Source of the DNA: Emydura subglobosa
Lineage: Eukaryota; Chordata; Testudines; Chelidae
DNA length: 64,000 nt
Direction: 5' to 3'
NCBI GenBank assembly: GCA_007922225.1
Contig: ML679959.1
Location: 26,464,216-26,528,215 of the forward strand
In this document: positions 62,525 through 64,000 of the stretch, one piece after another
Numbering within the stretch: position 1 is the first letter of the stretch
Layout: each line of letters starts with the position of its first letter
Translations under genes and position numbers: made by a program
The notes under the pieces: generated by a model
Databases searched by the model: none
What the model saw: only the letters and a program-made list of their open reading frames with translations
What the model was told of the DNA's origin: nothing

Positions 62525-64000
62525 AAGGCCTTGTCTACACTACAGACTTTTGTCAACAAAGTCAGCTTTCGTCAACAAAACAGTGGAGGTGTACACAATG
62601 CTCCTTCCACCAACAAAACTCTCCTGCTTTGCCGACAAAATAATACCACCTCGACAAGAGGCGTAGAGCTTTTTGCAGCAAAGTTATATCGACAAAACGT
62701 CGGTGTAGACATAGTGCTTGGTTTTGTCGCCGTAAATGGCCTCCAAGAGGTGTCCTACAATGCCCATCCTGACCACTCTGGCCAACAGTTCAAACTCTGC
62801 AGCCCTGCACCAAGGTACACAGGCATCCACTCCTCCCTCTTTAAAGGCTTGGGAATTTTTGAAATTCCACTTCCTGTTTGCTCAGTGTGGAGAGCTCACA
62901 TTGCATCTTCCCAGTTGACCATGGTGGCTCCACTCAGCCAACGTTCTCCCATTTGGAGCACACTGGAGCTGTTAGATCTGCTGAATATATGAGAGGAGGC
63001 TGTGCAGTCCCAGCTCCGCTCCAGCCGTAGGAACTTCGATTCCTACTGTCAGATTTCTTGTGGCCTGTTGGAGAAGGGCTACTAGCGGGACACACATCCG
63101 TGCTGTGTGAAGATAAAGAAGATGAGGCAGGCATGCCAGAAGGTAAGAGAGTCAAATTATCATCCTGGTGTTGCTCCAAAGACCTGCCACTTCTGTAAGG
63201 AGCTGGACGCCATCCTCAGCAGCAACCCAACCTTCACCGCCAAGAGCCCCACAGATACTTTGGCAGGGCTGGAGACAGCAGACTCAACCCCAGAGATGAA
63301 GTCATGGATGAAGTTGAGTTGGAGGACGAGATGGGGCACGTGACAGGGTGGTCTGGTGGAAAGCCAAGAACTCTTCTCGACCCAAGGGAGTTTTTGAGCC
63401 AACCTCAGAACGCCATCCATTTCTGGCGTGCGTGATACAGGAGAGGGGAGCTCTGGTAAGTGATCTTTTTTAATTGATGCTGCTCGGTTATATGACGTAG
63501 AGCTGTCCTTTGCTTTGTCACATTCTGGAAGTGGGTGAAGGGATAGAAATGTACAAGACTAGCTATGTTTGCATGTACTTCACATTTCCCTGTGCAGCGA
63601 AGCACTGCAGTAGAAAAGTATGTTAATGCACACCAAGATTTCATAGGAATCCTTCAGAAAGATCTCTAGGAAATTTTCCTGGAGGTGCTCACCAATCCTC
63701 TGCCGAAGGTTCCTTGGCAGAGCTGCTTTATTCCTTCCCGTTGTAGGAAACTTTCCCCCGCTAACCGGCAATCACTTGTGCAGGTACAAAGCAGCACAAT
63801 GGCATGGCACAGAGACCCGATCTGAAGCCGCACGCATGCAGAAGATGCACCCTTGCATACCCTCAAGAGTAAGATATCTGTTTCTCTTCCCCGGCCCCCG
63901 CCCCCTCCTCCGTGGAAACTGGTGGCAGAATTTACAATTTTGTCCCTAGTCGTCTGCAGACCTAGACCCTTTGCCCCATCCTGAGCATCTCCCCGGGCCA
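62525..64000 (+). mobile_element. Terminal-repeat transposon carrying a Myb/SANT-like gene, running off the window
   Basis: Starts AAGGCCTTGTCTACACTAC and AGACTTTTGTCAACAAAGTC. Repeated TCGACAAAA-type blocks occur up to GTCGGTGTAGACATAGTG near 62700. The sequence continues through AGTGTCC-like, GCCCATCCTGACCACTCTGG and TTCCTGTTTGCTCAGTGTGG blocks into the coding remnant at 62921. The right end is not in the window. It may be PIF/Harbinger-like because of the Myb gene. That class is inference. Confidence 0.55.
62921..63420 (+). pseudogene. Myb/SANT-like DNA-binding protein remnant
   Basis: Starts at an ATG near 62921: MVAPLSQRSPIWSTLELLDL, LLNI, then a stop where the family has Trp. A later frame gives IKKMRQACQKVRE, CHFCKELDAILSSNP and an acidic-type tail. 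The pattern of a W, ELLDLL, then a basic K-x-RQAxxKVRE helix and FxxELDAIL fits Myb/SANT-like proteins that are abundant in turtle genomes through transposon spread. At least two frame breaks. Confidence 0.65.

Larger units (their letters stand above)
60146..64000 (-). other. ARMC9: ARMC9 upstream intron
   Basis: No further ARMC9 exon was found. 60220-60840 is GC-rich and starts CAGTGTTCCCCAGCTGGTGG, possibly a hAT-like remnant. 60850-62260 shows no recognised feature. 62265 to the end consists of terminal-repeat elements and a Myb/SANT-like remnant. Confidence 0.65.

Overview
The window is vertebrate nuclear DNA with no bacterial or organelle features. It looks like a turtle, or possibly another non-avian reptile. 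The basis is an intron-rich gene with strongly amniote-like protein exons, plus the repeat mixture: CR1 tails, MIR/CORE-SINE, two DIRS retrotransposons, a Penelope-like fragment, hAT and Tigger-like DNA transposons, and dozens of short elements with ends like GGCCTTGTCTACACT. The host assignment is inference from this mixture.

One host gene is recognisable: ARMC9 (armadillo repeat containing 9, a ciliary basal-body protein), on the minus strand. Thirteen exons were placed by hand from translated similarity and GT-AG splice sites: 60047-60145, 38003-38037, 36051-36162, 35087-35179, 32065-32155, 31040-31163, 28597-28736, 27429-27505, 25277-25351, 22866-22956, 21220-21278, 5070-5174 and 4506-4621. 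Together they give 1,217 nt of uninterrupted frame with compatible phases at every junction, about 405 residues. This covers the segment after the N-terminal LisH and coiled-coil part, the armadillo-like helical core, the acidic linker and the start of the disordered tail. Exons for the N-terminus lie beyond 64000 and exons for the C-terminus lie below 4506 or outside the window.

The rest is intronic and dominated by mobile DNA. At 5739-11484 there is a decayed but near full-length DIRS element: gag, RT, RNase H and tyrosine recombinase on the minus strand, with inverted termini. At 14780-16850 there is the 5' part of an endogenous retrovirus (LTR, a primer binding site matching tRNA-Asn, and broken gag). 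At 33228-34034 a CR1 tail is split by nested hAT elements. At 37157-37889 an element carries a GC-rich degenerate minisatellite and ends in a hairpin. At 47591-48739 a Tigger-like element has a 720-bp element inserted in its terminal repeat. At 49534-50262 a Penelope-like RT fragment abuts a short terminal-repeat element. At 55899-59872 there is a second, internally deleted DIRS element. At 62525-64000 an element carries a broken Myb/SANT-like coding region. Many 250-400 bp MITE-like elements lie between.

No complete new system was found. The most useful leads are the rearranged DIRS element at 55.9-59.9 kb, the several clear nesting events that order TE activity in time, and the non-canonical splice donors of conserved ARMC9 exons.
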